In this document: positions 45,117 through 56,619 of the stretch, piece by piece
How positions within the stretch are numbered: position 1 is the stretch's first letter
Layout: every line of letters begins with the position of its first letter
Source: Mesocentrotus franciscanus
Lineage: Eukaryota; Echinodermata; Echinoidea; Camarodonta; Strongylocentrotidae
Reading direction: 5' to 3'
DNA length: 64,000 nt
Assembly: GCA_037976565.1 (NCBI GenBank)
Contig: CP137684.1
Span: forward strand, 20,770,259-20,834,258
Position numbers and translations under genes: made by a program
The notes under the pieces: model-generated
Seen by the model: only the letters and a program-made list of their open reading frames with translations
Told to the model about the DNA's origin: nothing
Database searches by the model: none

Positions 45117-48017
45117 TTAAACCAACCCAAATGCTTGTTTTTGAATTGCCATGATATCTTGAGCTTTTTCGTAGATCTTGATATCTTCATATAACGCCTC
45201 CATTATGAGCGGATTGGCGCGTATATCCTCTTTCATCTTGTCAATTTTAGATGGGTCCATTTTTCGTTTGACACGTCCTATGTTCTTGGCCCCATGGTAG
45301 TAATCTCGAAAAGGCAACCTATACACTTCCTGGTAAAGATCAACAGATGTGCTAAACTCTTCAGTTAAACCTATGACTGCGAACCAGTTTTCCAGGTTTT
45401 CAAGGCAATGAGAAAGAAAAGCATGTCTCTCTCCATAGGTCATTCGGTATCCTAATTGTTCTCCAGTAACTATGCCGGGATATTTGTGCTGAAGCTCTTC
45501 GGCAAAGACCCTTAACTCTGCCGACTGGTGCTGGAAACGAAAAGGTGCGCCTTCGAGCGGGAAATGTTTGATAAAATGCCAAAATATTGAGTGAAAAAGC
45601 ATACTTCCGGTATAGAGAGCCCAGGCTTCGAGCGAAACGTTGACTGACGAATAGGTGCAGCCTGCCCCAGATTGCTGACAAAAGAGGTAATATGATACTA
45701 ACCTTGAAACGGGCTCCCGGACCATGGTGAAATAAGAACAGGGCCTGTCTCTCAGATATTCACAGATATTGAAAGTTCCATCTCCTGTAAATATAGTTTG
45801 GGTGGGTGTTCCAGCTTCGATCTCGTATTTTTTAAACGTTTCCACCCTGTTCCCACTGTATATAAGAAACGTTGGAATATTGTGATCTCTACATATTTCT
45901 TCAATGCAATCTTTCATCGTTTCTCCACCGGATTTAACGTTATGAACGTACGCCATATTTCCTTCCCGGTATTTCTCAGCAAGGCCAGCTGCATCTCCAT
46001 GTATAAAGTAGTTAGGTAGCTGGTTTCGCAATGTGAATGCAGTTAGCATACGGGATACATTACTATCATGGGTTATTGCCACAGGAATTCCTTTCATCTT
46101 GAGGATTGGTTCATCACCAGCATCACCAACAACCCCAGTCGTAGCAATGTCGGAATGAACATTCTTTTTGGTACTTGGGTGATAGATTTTCCCTGGTCGG
46201 TTTCTTACACCGTCACTGGAATAGAGAAAAATAGAACACAACAATTAACCACCGATAAAATCATCACTAAGTTTCAACCTAACTCTCAGTTTTGTATATT
46301 TCATATTTTATTATGAAGTATAAAATTATGGCATCAGCTGTGCATGGGAGGCGAAAAGCCAACTCAACACGGTATATTCCTCAGATCTCATCTCTCGATA
46401 TAACTATTTGGGATGTACAGGTGGACCAGTACACCGGGGTTCCCCCCACACTTATACGAATAGTGCAGTGAGTTCTTAACGTGCAAAGGCGGGGACTATC
46501 CTCTACACGGGGAATCGATTTAATGTCCTATCCGAGGGACGGAGTGTTTTCCACTGTAACATAGCCTGTGTCATCTAAGAAACAGGGGAGGGGCACGTTA
46601 ACACACAACACAGACTTCAGGGATCCGTCTGGGTTGGATTGGAACCCACGGTCTTTAGTTCGACAGGCAGCCGCTTTACTGACTGAGCAAACATCACTTC
46701 CAGTTTGAATTTGATTTGGGGGGCAACTGACCCCCCCCCCCATCAGTACGCCAGTGTTCAGGGGCTCATGTCTTCTCACCCTATCATTAAAAAAAAACAT
46801 ACGCTTTCCCATCCTCTCACAATATTTCCACGATATGCGCGTATCGCTATTATGAAATCCTCCATTAATTGATAAATATAGGGGAATGCGAAATGTTTAG
46901 GAAGTTTAATTCCTGTTTACTCTCCTTTTCTTTGAATGGAATATAATTGTGATTGTGATCAATTCATTTTTTTTTTTTTTTGTGGTTAAAAAATACAAAC
47001 CATTTTACCCCTTTACGGGGTTTGGGAGGTTTGGGGGAAATTCGTTTTACCCCCCTCCCTGCCCCACTTTCGGCGCCCCTGATCATGCACCATAGTGAAC
47101 CAAACCTATCAACAACAACAATAACACAAAACAAACAAACTAGAGTACATGAACATAACTATATAATTATCTAACATACATTGTGTACCTCTTCAAAATT
47201 GGATAACGACAAGTAATAAGAAGGTGAAAAAAACATACAGAATTACATTAGTCACTTTACGTATGTAAGATAAAACTGAAGATGGAACATAAAGAAATAT
47301 ATATCCAACCTAAACATCGAACTTCTTTTAAACTTCTTTTAAAAGAAAGCAGGAAAAAGTCAGAGAAGCAGACTGATGAAAGTTTGCACGAAATCGGAAA
47401 ATAATGAGAAGGTTGTGAATTTTTGAAAGTTGTAAGTATGGGAATTTCACATAGGCTGAATCGGTAAAATTCACTGTAATGTATTACAGGACAACTTTCT
47501 CACTTGCTCCAACACACAAAAGTACTACAATATCTTCTCTTTTTTTTAAATGTGGGGCTTTCCTTTATCGACGAACTTTAAAGGCATCGTTTAACAATGG
47601 TAAATCTGAGATGCAAGGCCCTACGTGTTATCAGTGTCTGTGACATGGTGTTATATTGAAGCCCTAACAAAATTGCGCTTTAAAATGATCATGAAGTGCC
47701 TCAAAAAAGTAAAAAACTTTGAGTGACCGGATTTACCATACTCATTTTCCCCCAATAGACTGTAGTGTTATAAAAACCGTTGGGAAAACCGGTGTTTGAA
47801 ATTTCGATTTCCAATCATAAATATCTTGATAATCAGACAGGCGATCGGCTTGTAAACGTCATGGGATTCCTGACTGACCCAAAGGTTTATAATTATGATT
47901 GCAGCATGAGCCCAATTCAGGATTTTGTTTAGAATCTGAGGCAAAGATGCCCAATTCCTTCAATGATATGCTCCCGTTCGTCGTGTATAAAAACATACAC
48001 AAGTTTTCTCCGTTTTC

Positions 48018-48058
<41 letters not shown>

Positions 48059-48065
48059 GTATATA

Positions 48066-48096
<31 letters not shown>

Positions 48097-50315
48097 CATA
48101 ATATGTATATATATATTATATATATATATATACATAATATATATATATATATATACGAAAGCGCTTATAGGAGAAAAAAGATAAAGTAAATATGTTTTTG
48201 TACACGACACACGGGAAAGTTGTCCGTGACTACGTGGCAATTCACTGAAAAATTAATTGCCGATTTGAGATTCGAATACATTTAGTAATCTCATATTTCA
48301 AACATTCATAACTCTCTTATTTGTATCCAGTGGAAAAGGCGCTATAGAAATTATTACATACTTATTATTATCATTACTATTATTATTATTGTTATTATTA
48401 TTATTATCATTACAATTATTATTATTATAATTATTATCATTATTATTATAATTTTTATTATCATTATTATCATCATTATTATCATATTTATCACTATTAT
48501 TATTATTATTATTATTATTGTTATTATTACTATTGGTGCTACTTCTTTTCTGCTTTCATTAATGAACTCATTTCAAAGATTGGATTCCCCTTTTAACCAT
48601 AAACATCACACCATATTGATCCTTACCCGACTGGTGGCTTCGGAAGTGAATCCTCTCCTGAGAAGTGGATAAATTGACTGCTCAACCCTGCATAGCCTGT
48701 GAAAATACAAAGGTCGTCAAGTATTAGTTAGAAACCATTTTAGATTTGTATTAAAGGAAACCCTACCCCAAAGAATAAGTGTAGATATTCTGAAAATGAG
48801 ATGTATTCCTGCCCATTGATGTACAATATTCCTTACGAAAATGTACAAAAGATACATCTATATAAATGTTGAAGATATTCTTGGCATGATGTGATGCCTT
48901 TTAGCATGACATGAGCGCAGCAATTTTCTTGAAAATTGACGTACCAGGTGAAGTTTATATACAGATTAAGTTATACATGTATCATGCACCGAGCTTTAGT
49001 TGGAAAGACTTTTTAAATCAATAAAAAAAAACTTTACTTTTCAATGAGGAAAAAATCATAGCTGAGAAGATTTGAAGTTATATTTGGTGAAAAATATATA
49101 ACAGGGGAACAATAAATTGTAACTAATTCATTTAAAAATACCAAAATATATCAGTTGACAATTTTATTTCATTCATGAGAAACCTTCACCCCAGGAGAGC
49201 AACAACTTATTTATGCAATATGCGTTTTGGCAATTGTAGTACATAGAATAGCAGGTGAATGAAATGCTTCATCACCACACACACCGGGAAGGAAGCATTC
49301 ATAAATTTGAATACATTTACTTGATAAACGACTTCACATAGTACGTCACGTTATCAAGAAAATGGCGATGCCCATGGCGATGCCCATGGCGATGCCCATG
49401 TCGTGCTGAGAAACTGTACATTATTCTTGCTTTATGCCTCTCTCATACACTTTGGTGGGGAATCTTGTAGATTGATGGGCAAGAATATAATAAATCTCTC
49501 AGAATAAGTAAAGTTATTTCTTGGGGTGAGGTTTCCTTTAAATTTATGCACGTTTACCTAACGATGAGCGTTAACATTATCCTTTACTTATTATTGTATC
49601 TCAATAGCGAGAATACAAATTACATACAAGTCATGTACAATTAGCTGTTGCTATAGGTCAGACAAACATTATGGCTTACGCACGTACCCTAACTAACAGC
49701 ACGTGTATATGAATTTGAATTCTGACTACTTAAATACCATCCATCGTAACAGATGAATTAATTAATTTGGAACGGGCAATTAAAATAGACGTATACTTCA
49801 AATATGATTACCTTACGAAAATGGCCTATGAATGTACGTGGCTATCACTGTTGTACCGAAACTGCTGCTATAATGTCAACCAATGTATACGAGAACCAAT
49901 TTGTGGCAACTGTACTATACGCCAATGGGAATAGCCGAATTCTGCAGTCAACGGATTGAAATGCGCTGAATGCTGCTCCCGTATACCAGCGTAAGGTAAT
50001 CCAGTCATGTCGTAAACTGGAGTAGGTTATAGTGGTGTCAACAGAAATTATCAGACTAGCAAGCAACCATATTAAAAGACATGCTCCTCCAATGACTTAG
50101 CAATTGACCATGCTGTACAATCACGAATCATGAATGATATAAGCTTTGAAAACTTTCTAGTAACATTGGTCAAATGTTTTACCTGATCGGTGATGGATGT
50201 AGGTATATAATGCTGGGATCACCAGAAGAAAAAATGCAATTAAGATGAGGGTTGGGCGAGTCCATAGTGGAAAAAAACTGCACATGTATCGACTGCGGAC
50301 TAATCGGGAAGCCAT
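45117..50315 (-). CDS. Golgi type II sulfotransferase-like protein (three exons, 433 aa)
   Basis: The exons are 50315-50183, 48696-48627 and 46215-45117. The junction phases are 1 and 2, and the summed 1302 nt is exactly 434 codons. Residues 1-19 are a short cytoplasmic tail with basic residues, about 20-40 a signal-anchor helix, then a stem. The catalytic region is in exon 3: VHNVKSGGETMKD (about 158-170) fits the 5'-phosphosulfate loop, and MVREPVSRLVSYY (about 232-244) the 3'-phosphate binding strand with Arg and Ser, as in PAPS-dependent carbohydrate sulfotransferases of the Golgi (uronyl/heparan 2-O-sulfotransferase-like). Acceptor sugar cannot be told. NVS near residue 260 is a possible N-glycosylation site. 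No frame breaks are present. The start is the first ATG of exon 1, 17 nt after a TTTTCACAG acceptor, so an upstream non-coding exon is likely. Confidence 0.75.
46340..46697 (-). mobile_element. tRNA-derived SINE in an intron
   Basis: On the minus strand the head reads TTTGCTCAGTCAGTAAAGCG (A-box-like, about 46678-46690) and GGTTCCAATCC (B box with one mismatch, 46636-46646), a pol III promoter of tRNA type. The body follows with CACTCCGTCCCTCGGATAGG and CACGTTAAGAACTCACTGCA, motifs common in SINE bodies of marine invertebrates. Same orientation as the host gene. It adjoins a fragment (46700-46756) of the CAGGGGCGGCG hAT-like family. Confidence 0.75.
46990..47085. mobile_element. Single end of a CAGGGGCGCC hAT-like element
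   Basis: GC-rich block ending TTTCGGCGCCCCTG (about 47070-47083), like the right end of other elements here. No left partner or duplication found. Confidence 0.4.
47628..47946 (+). repeat. Dispersed repeat, TTATCAGTGTCTGTGA family (copy 2)
   Basis: Colinear with 27902-28219; inside intron 2 of the sulfotransferase-like gene. Confidence 0.85.
48021..48156. repeat. (TA)n microsatellite with inverted flanks
   Basis: Nearly pure TA with scattered G/C, flanked by CGTCGTGTATAAAAACATAC (47979-47998) and the inverted match near 48191-48210, so the region could extrude as a long hairpin. Confidence 0.85.
48358..48533. repeat. (TTA)n microsatellite behind a LINE-like tail
   Basis: TTA/TCA trinucleotides after GAAAAGGCGCTATAGAAATT, the same GCGCTATA...(ATT)n arrangement as at 6480-6520, so it is probably an old L2-like 3' tail. 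Confidence 0.8.
48627..48696 (-). CDS. Sulfotransferase-like gene, exon 2 (70 bp)
   Basis: The minus strand reads TTTTCACAG then the exon, ending GTCGG before the donor GTAAGG (48626-48621). It encodes stem residues (YAGLSSQFIHFSGEDSLPKP). Its phases match exons 1 and 3 exactly. Confidence 0.75.
48755..49537. mobile_element. MITE with TTAA target duplication (783 bp)
   Basis: TTAA at 48751-48754 and 49538-49541. The inverted ends are AGGAAACCCTACCCCAAAGA and, from the right, AGGAAACCTCACCCCAAGAA. Related sequence is inside each 1.47-kb unit at 23.2-26.2 kb. TTAA targets suggest the piggyBac or Kolobok groups. It is inserted in intron 1 of the sulfotransferase-like gene. A triplicated GGCGATGCCCATG run is at about 49362-49400. 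Confidence 0.85.
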
Positions 50316-50332
50316 CTCCGGTGTATAACATT
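50183..50332 (-). CDS. Sulfotransferase-like gene, exon 1 of the coding region
   Basis: The acceptor TTTTCACAG ends at 50333 and the donor GTAAAAC starts at 50182. The ATG at 50315-50313 encodes MASRLVRSRYMCSFFPLWTR then a strongly hydrophobic helix. Intron 1 (48697-50182) carries a MITE. A minus-strand frame at 49845-50066 inside the intron is not needed for the gene. Confidence 0.7.
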
Positions 50333-50403
50333 CTGTGAAAATGAATATGAAAATGATATAATGTAACTTCATGTTAGGTGTAAATAGGCAAACATACGAG
50401 GTT

Positions 50404-51351
50404 TTAGCCTTAATTGGCACCCACACCCCTGCGTGAAGAGTGATGTAAACAACACTTAAAATGCATTCTTAATCATCCCTTCCCGCACCCGATTTCGAGT
50501 GGTTTTTTTTTCCCGAATTCACACCCTAAACGGGTATTTCACTTACAAATTTAGTTATTTCCCCAGGACACTTTAGGACTGGGACGAGCTACCTCAGAAC
50601 ATCGTCGAACTGCCTTCTTTGGAGCAGTTCAAGGTGGCTCTTGAATCAATTTAGTTCCCGTTTCAGGAACTGTACCGCATAGAGCTGTATATAACAACTC
50701 TATGCTTTACCCTCATCTAGATGCTGAACAGGCGTTGATGAGTATTACCATAGAAGTTCACAAAAGTGTACTCCTAAACAAGTATTGTAAAATTGTAACC
50801 CCTTGAGCATTTTGAAGGGCGATAGGGATTACCGTTTAAGTTGTTGAATGATAAATAAATCAAATTGCGTTCCTGATGTAAGATTCACGACCAGCTATTA
50901 GTTCGGAGTCGGGATCTAGAAAAATACCCCTAAACAAATTGTACGTTTTTAACCCCTTAACGCGGCACCGCGCGGACCGCGTCCAATTAAAAAAACCTTC
51001 CTTTATACGCGTTTTCTTGGTCACGCATGCTTACAGTATATATATTTGACTGACACCCCTGGGATCATATATGTTAGCTCATTAATATCATCAGGAACGC
51101 GTGGAAGGTAAGCAAATCGCTATCTAATCACCCCGGTATCATTTTTTCACACTTTTGGTTCAATTCTTGACCGATTTCAAAGTCCTTTGTATGAGCAGAA
51201 AGAAGAGTATATACCAGCGAACTTGGAAGATACATTGTACTTTACAAGCTTCATCGGGGCGGGTGCGGGAAGGGCGATTACGAACTCATTGTAGGTTTTG
51301 TTTACATCACTCTCCATGCAGGGTTATACAAGGGTGGCAATCAAGGCTAAG
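50404..51351. mobile_element. Element with about 88-bp terminal inverted repeats
   Basis: The left arm starts TTAGCCTTAATTGGCACCCA and continues GAGTGATGTAAACAA and CCCTTCCCGCACCCG (to about 50491). The right arm is the complement (about 51256-51350). It contains a LINE 3' fragment (50560-50870). The right end coincides with the target site of the hAT-like element at 51352. The superfamily is not determined. It starts about 70 bp upstream of the first coding exon of the sulfotransferase-like gene. Confidence 0.7.
50560..50870 (+). mobile_element. LINE 3' fragment nested in the TIR element
   Basis: Translates in part as a post-RT tail (DWDELPQNIVELPSLEQFKV) followed by a 3' UTR with GAAGGGCGATAGGGATTACC and AATGATAAATAAATC. 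Confidence 0.65.
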
Positions 51352-53360
51352 CAGGGGCGGCCGAGCAACTTCCAAAGTGGGGCACCAAGAAAAAGGGCAC
51401 TTTCTATAAAAAGGGCACCTACAAAGAGAAATCTCAAAGCAAAAATATTCAATTTTGACATTGGTATATACCCCTACATTGTGATTACATTATCAGGGAT
51501 GATTTAAATATTTGTTTCTCTTTATACACCATACAAGATATTGCTTAAGCATCATACTTTGCAGTATGAACAATATTTGCGAGCGAGGAAAATTTTAAGA
51601 TTTGTGAGGTCGCAGTGGGAAAAATTACATCTTATAAAGAGGAAAAAACCAATTCTGATGGGGTTATAAGCACATTCTAACAGCGGAAGACTGAAAAGAC
51701 CTTTGATAAGTAACATAATTATATCATCTATAAATGCGTGCGAGCGTAGCGTGCGAACTTTGGGGGAAAGTATTAGTCGCTTGAAATTAGGGGCGCGTTT
51801 AATGATGAGAGGAAAAGGGGACACTTGTCAGAAAAGAAAAGGAGCATGTGTCAAAGTACAAAGAGTAATTATCGGAGGTTAAAATGGGGCACTTCTTACA
51901 TCTTCAAAAAGAGGCACTCACTAGGGATGAAAAAAAGTCACTCATGAGAATAGGAAATGGGCATTTGTCAACGGAAAAGGGGCCCCAATCAGATTTTGAT
52001 AGGGGCATTTATAAAAGGTGAAAAGGGGGTATTTATGAACAGGGGATAGGTCCCTTATTAGAAAGGAAAGGGGCACGTTTCATTGTTAAAAGGGAAATTA
52101 TCAGAGGTGAAAAGAGGCACTTATCGCACCTGAAAAAGGGGCAATGACCAGATATGAAAAGGGGCACTTAAGCGAATGAAAAACGGGCACTTATAATAAC
52201 GGAAAATGTGCATTAGTTGAAAGAAAATGTTCACCGTTCAAATTTTAAAGGGGCAATTGTCGGAGGTGAAGGGGGCACTTATCTGAAGTGAAAGGGCGTA
52301 ACTTGTCGTACCTGAAAAGGGTCATTAACCAGAGATGAAAAGGGCATTTACGAGAAGGGAAGGGGCTGTTTTTAATGGGGCACTTATCATTAGGAAACAG
52401 GGCACATGTGAAAATATAAGGTGCGCTTATCCGAGTTAAAGGTACATGTACTATGTCCCATTTGCAGGCCAAAAAAATGAAAAGGTTAAATTCCAACGGC
52501 ATTTGAAAAACAATACTAATTTAGAACTTCCCTTAAAAAGGGGCTTGAAAATGTCTTTAAGTGGGAAAATAACGACTATTAGTTGTCGAATCGACTTAGG
52601 AGCTATAGAGCCAGTATTTAATAGTCTGATTTTTCAGACCATTGTACCGAATGGTCGTACGTTTTATGCTGCCCAAAGATTCAATCAGTTTAATTTTGGC
52701 CATTACAAGAAGTGGGTTATTGATGTAGACAAATGCTCATGTACCCTTTACAGCTCATTTTATGTATGTTATTATCAAAGATGAAAAAAGGCCAGTCAGT
52801 CACTCAATAGTGTCTGACAGTGAAGTCTAGCAAGTAAACGGGTTTCCTTGCATAATTTGAATATTAGGACACTGCTAACGTTTAAATTTCACAGATAGGA
52901 CATACATGACATATTCATAATTCCTGCAAAGTTCTACAGAATTTGATGTTGGCTGCAAAGGGACATAGTATCTTTAAAATGGGGTAGTTAATAAAAGGGA
53001 AGGGGCACTTCCTACAAAGGAAAAGGAGCACTTGTCAAAGTAAAGAGGCACCTCTCAGATTTAAATAGGGCAATTATCAGAGGTGAAGAGGGCACTTATC
53101 AAAATTGAAAAGGGGCACTTCTCGTACATGAAAAGGGGCACTTACTAGAGATTAAAAAAGGCACTTATGAGAATGGAAATTGGACACTTGTAGAAGGAAA
53201 AGGGGCACGTGTCAAAATAAAAGGGGCACTTATCAGAGGTGAAAAGGGGAAGGGGCACTTTTACAAATTAATAGGGGCACTTCTTACAAAGTTAAAGGGG
53301 CACTTTTCGGGTGCTTGACAAAGTGGGGGCACTGTGCCCCCAGGGGGAGGGCCGCCTCTG
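51352..53360. mobile_element. GGGGCAC-rich hAT-like element (complete, 2.0 kb)
   Basis: The left end is CAGGGGCGGCCGAGCA (51352), the right end GGCCGCCTCTG (to 53360), and the 8-bp duplication AGGCTAAG is perfect (51344-51351 and 53361-53368). Much of the body (51800-52440, 52980-53330) is a degenerate tandem repeat with the core AAAAGGGGCACTTATCAGAG. The central segment 52455-52980 is non-repetitive. No transposase recognised. Confidence 0.85.
52446..52784 (+). other. Central segment of the GGGGCAC element with an uncharacterised ORF
   Basis: An open frame of 112 codons (MYYVPFAGQKNEKVKFQRHL...). The homologous segment at 41555-41900 keeps the reading GKITTISCRID but soon diverges by indels, so coding conservation is weak. 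I do not recognise the product. It may be a captured host or transposase fragment. Confidence 0.35.
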
Positions 53361-54749
53361 AGGCTAAGTGATATTGTTTGTTTGTTTGTTTGTTTGCTTT
53401 TATTTCTGCGTTCAAAATAATACAATACATAATATAAAATGTGTTTACAAAGATAATATACAAAACAATTCATAAGATAAACAATATAGTCATGATACAT
53501 AATGAATACAAAATAAGGAAGTGAGCTTAAACTTTTTTTATAGATAAATATACATATATACATACATATACATACATATACATATATATATATACATATA
53601 CATAGCACATGCATACATACATATACATACACACATACACCCATATATACTCTCACATATAATATAACATAATATAATACATATAATATAATATATAATC
53701 CAATCAATGAACGCAGGAGACCGCCATCGTGAGCGGTAAGGCTTGAAATTGATGGCGGCCTCATAAAAAGATTCGTGACTGAAATTGATATTTACTGATC
53801 AAGTGGGTGCATTGCAGGTGCAGGTGCTGGTGCTGTATTAGTACGGGAGCCAGGGGGGGTCAACCTAGCTGGAAGGGAAACCAATTTTCATATGCACAGA
53901 TGTAAAGATCGCATAGCTCCATATAACAAATCGACCGTCTGGCATGTTCTAAGTGGTGGGTGTGGCCAGGGAGCCCCTCCCCAAAAGCGGCCCTTTGACG
54001 ACAAATTAGTATTTTGTAAATAATATTGTAAGGAAACCTCGAACCACCATGAGTTTGGTGTCATATGAAAGAAAATTAAATTATCTACATTTTGATACCT
54101 ATTTCAACGAAATTAAGATTAATTTACATAGCAAATTTAAGTTAAAAACATGATTTTGGGTGATTTTTTCGAAATATTGAATTTTATCAAAAAGATTATT
54201 TTCCATATATCAAAATTGGAGAGGTGCATTTTTCATAACTTTCCAGGAATTTGCTTATGTACAATGACAATATCCTGTGCGAGGGAGGCTTATATATCTT
54301 TTCAATAAAAAGTTATAGCAATCCAAAGTCATTGATTTGATTTCCACAAAAACAACATTTTTGCCCACATGTGTATTAACTGTATGCATATACGTGCATT
54401 AGTGTATTAAGGACCCATTTGGTGTGTTTACATCGAGTTTTAAAGATAACTTATAACTAAAACCTCTTATCACCATGTATTTGGTGTCAAAAGATGGATA
54501 ATTAAAATACCTTCATCCTGATATCAATTTCAATGAGTGATGTAGTGTTTGAAATATAAATTTTGAGCCAAAAGGTGCTTTATTGTAGATATTCCTCTGA
54601 TTTTGGCCAGTATCTCGGTATATTAACTGGACAAAAGTGATTAGACATTTAGTAGTGCAGAAAATTCAAAGGATTTGGAGCGCTGAGTGCAATTGATAAG
54701 TTCTTCTGTACTCTGGGCTGTTTCAGGAAATGTGGACATTGGCAGTTGC

Positions 54750-55190
54750 CTCCCCAGGCGCGGATCCAGGGGCCAGGGGCCTTGCCCCCCCCAAAAAGAG
54801 AGAGAGAGAGAAGGAAAAGAAGGAAATGAAAAGAAGAGAGAAAGGGAAAGAAAGAAGAGGAAGTGGGAAAGAAAAGGGGAAATAGGAGATCGGGGGCGAA
54901 ATGGCCTTGCCTCCCAGGTTGTTGCCTTCCCCCAGCAACAACAAAAAGAGAGGAAGGAAAGGGAAAGAAAAAAAGAAAAAGGAGATAAAGGGAATGAAAT
55001 AAAGAGGACGAAGAAAAGAAGGGGTATCAGTTGCGATTCTCCCGCCAACAAGTTGTGGATCGGGGATGGGAACCTAAAGGCCCTTGCCTTCCCCTGCCAA
55101 AAAGAAGGGGTGAAGGGAAAGGCAAAGAGGAGAGCTAAAAGGGAACAAAAACGAGGAAGAAGAAAAGAAAAGGATGAAAACAATTTTAAT
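54750..55190 (+). repeat. Purine-rich minisatellite, left arm
   Basis: About three units of 130-170 bp: a CCTTGCC...CCCCNGC core followed by an AAAGAGAGGAAGGAAA-type tract. The apparent K/E/R-rich 181-codon frame is a translation of this block. Confidence 0.8.
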
Positions 55191-55515
55191 ACCTACCCTG
55201 AGCTTACGGGGCTCTGCCTGGAATCCACCTAGGGCCCTAAGGCAGGCCCTTGGATGCTAATCTGATCGTAACCAAATGCCTAAAACCCTGAGCTTCCGGG
55301 GCTCTGCACCCTGGACACCACCTAGGGCCCTAAGGCGGGTCTCTGGATGCTATATCTGATCGTAATCAAATGCCTAAAACCACTGAGCTTCCGGGGGCTC
55401 TGCACCCTGGACCCCACCTAGGGCCCTAAGGCGGGTCTCTGGATGCTCATCTGACCGCAATTTAATGCTTAAATCCCTGAGCTTCCGGGGCTCCGCCCTG
55501 GACCCCACGCCTATT
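55190..55515 (-). repeat. GC-rich tandem cassette array (copy 3)
   Basis: About three units, inverted relative to the 1245-1670 array, each with CCTAGGGCCCTAAGGC and TGAGCTTCCGGGGCTCTGC. Confidence 0.85.
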
Positions 55516-55540
55516 AGTGACCTGCTAGAGTCAAAAATAA

Positions 55541-56460
55541 TAATACGCTTAATACGCTTGAAATGATCAGTTGTAGCACATTTACTAGCTTGAACTTGCA
55601 AAGTATTACATGCAGATTTCCATTTCTTCTTTTCTTTTTGCCCACATCCCAATTAAAATTCAATAAATAGAAGTAATCAAAGATTGTCTATGACAGTGTC
55701 CCTGGTGGAACTGTAACTCGAACGCTGTTTCAAAGGAAACAATCTACGACAAGTTTGCATTTTATTTTATTCTAATTTTAAAAAATGTTATTCTATGTTC
55801 AAAAAGACCATATGGTTTATGCAACGGGCATGATAGAACTCTAATGTAGACGGTGATGTGTTACCAAAATTATAAGCTGGTACCTAATGACATTTTCCAA
55901 TCATCAAATCGTGAGATCCTTAGAAGTTCAAGGAGTTAGTAACGATTTAAAGTTATTCATGGCTAAGCAGAAAAGATTTCAAATTGATCTCAATTGTAGT
56001 TGTGGAACTTCCTATTTGAAACACACAAAGACTAAAACTTAGATTCAATCGAAACAAGTAGTTTCATAATGTTCCTTCGATTTTTGTACCGAATTACTTG
56101 TAATCGAGAGAAAAAATAACTTTGCATACCTAGCCGAAACTATTTTATGAGAAAAGTTTATGTCATTTTAATCTAATCACAAAAGGAATCATGCGGAGTA
56201 TTGGTTGCTCACAAGCATACACATATTTTCTTAGTAGTCAGGCAAAATGAACCATTAAACCAAACATGGCGATATTATATTATATTCATGTTGCATCGAT
56301 GCACTAACTTGTCTTGGTCATGAACAAGATTATGACAAGCGGCTGGAAGGGGTGGGGTGGGGTGGGGAGGGGGCAGGAGGCAGGAGGCGGATCCAAGATT
56401 TCTTAGGGAGGGCCCAAATTTGAAATTGTGCGAGCCAAATATTGGTACGTAATGGTGACC
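55541..56460. other. Unique centre of the foldback element
   Basis: Mostly AT-rich with a GGGGTGG run near 56350; no ORF or repeat recognised. Confidence 0.4.
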
Positions 56461-56619
56461 ACTAAAGCAGTGGCGTAATGAGCAAAATCGTTTGGGTGGG
56501 GCAGAAGAAAAAAATCCGCATCACCACCACTCTTACATGCAGGCCCCGCTGAACGTTTCTCAAAGTGGGTGGGGGGAGGCTAAAGTATTTACAATCATGA
56601 AGAGCGTAGCGTAAATGGG

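Noticed and set aside
46630..46697. Possible tRNA gene on the minus strand
   Set aside because: The A and B boxes are present, but the body continues as a SINE and no complete cloverleaf with an acceptor stem is seen.
48019..48240. Tyrosine/isoleucine-rich frames at 47899-48240
   Set aside because: Translations of the TA microsatellite.
49845..50066. Possible extra exon in intron 1 of the sulfotransferase-like gene
   Set aside because: Exons 1 and 2 join in phase without it, and its frame has no recognisable motif or clear paired splice sites.
54687..55232. 181-codon K/E/R-rich frame, and similar 168- and 142-codon frames at 57253-57844
   Set aside because: They arise from purine/pyrimidine minisatellites in the foldback arms; opposite-strand frames are equally long.
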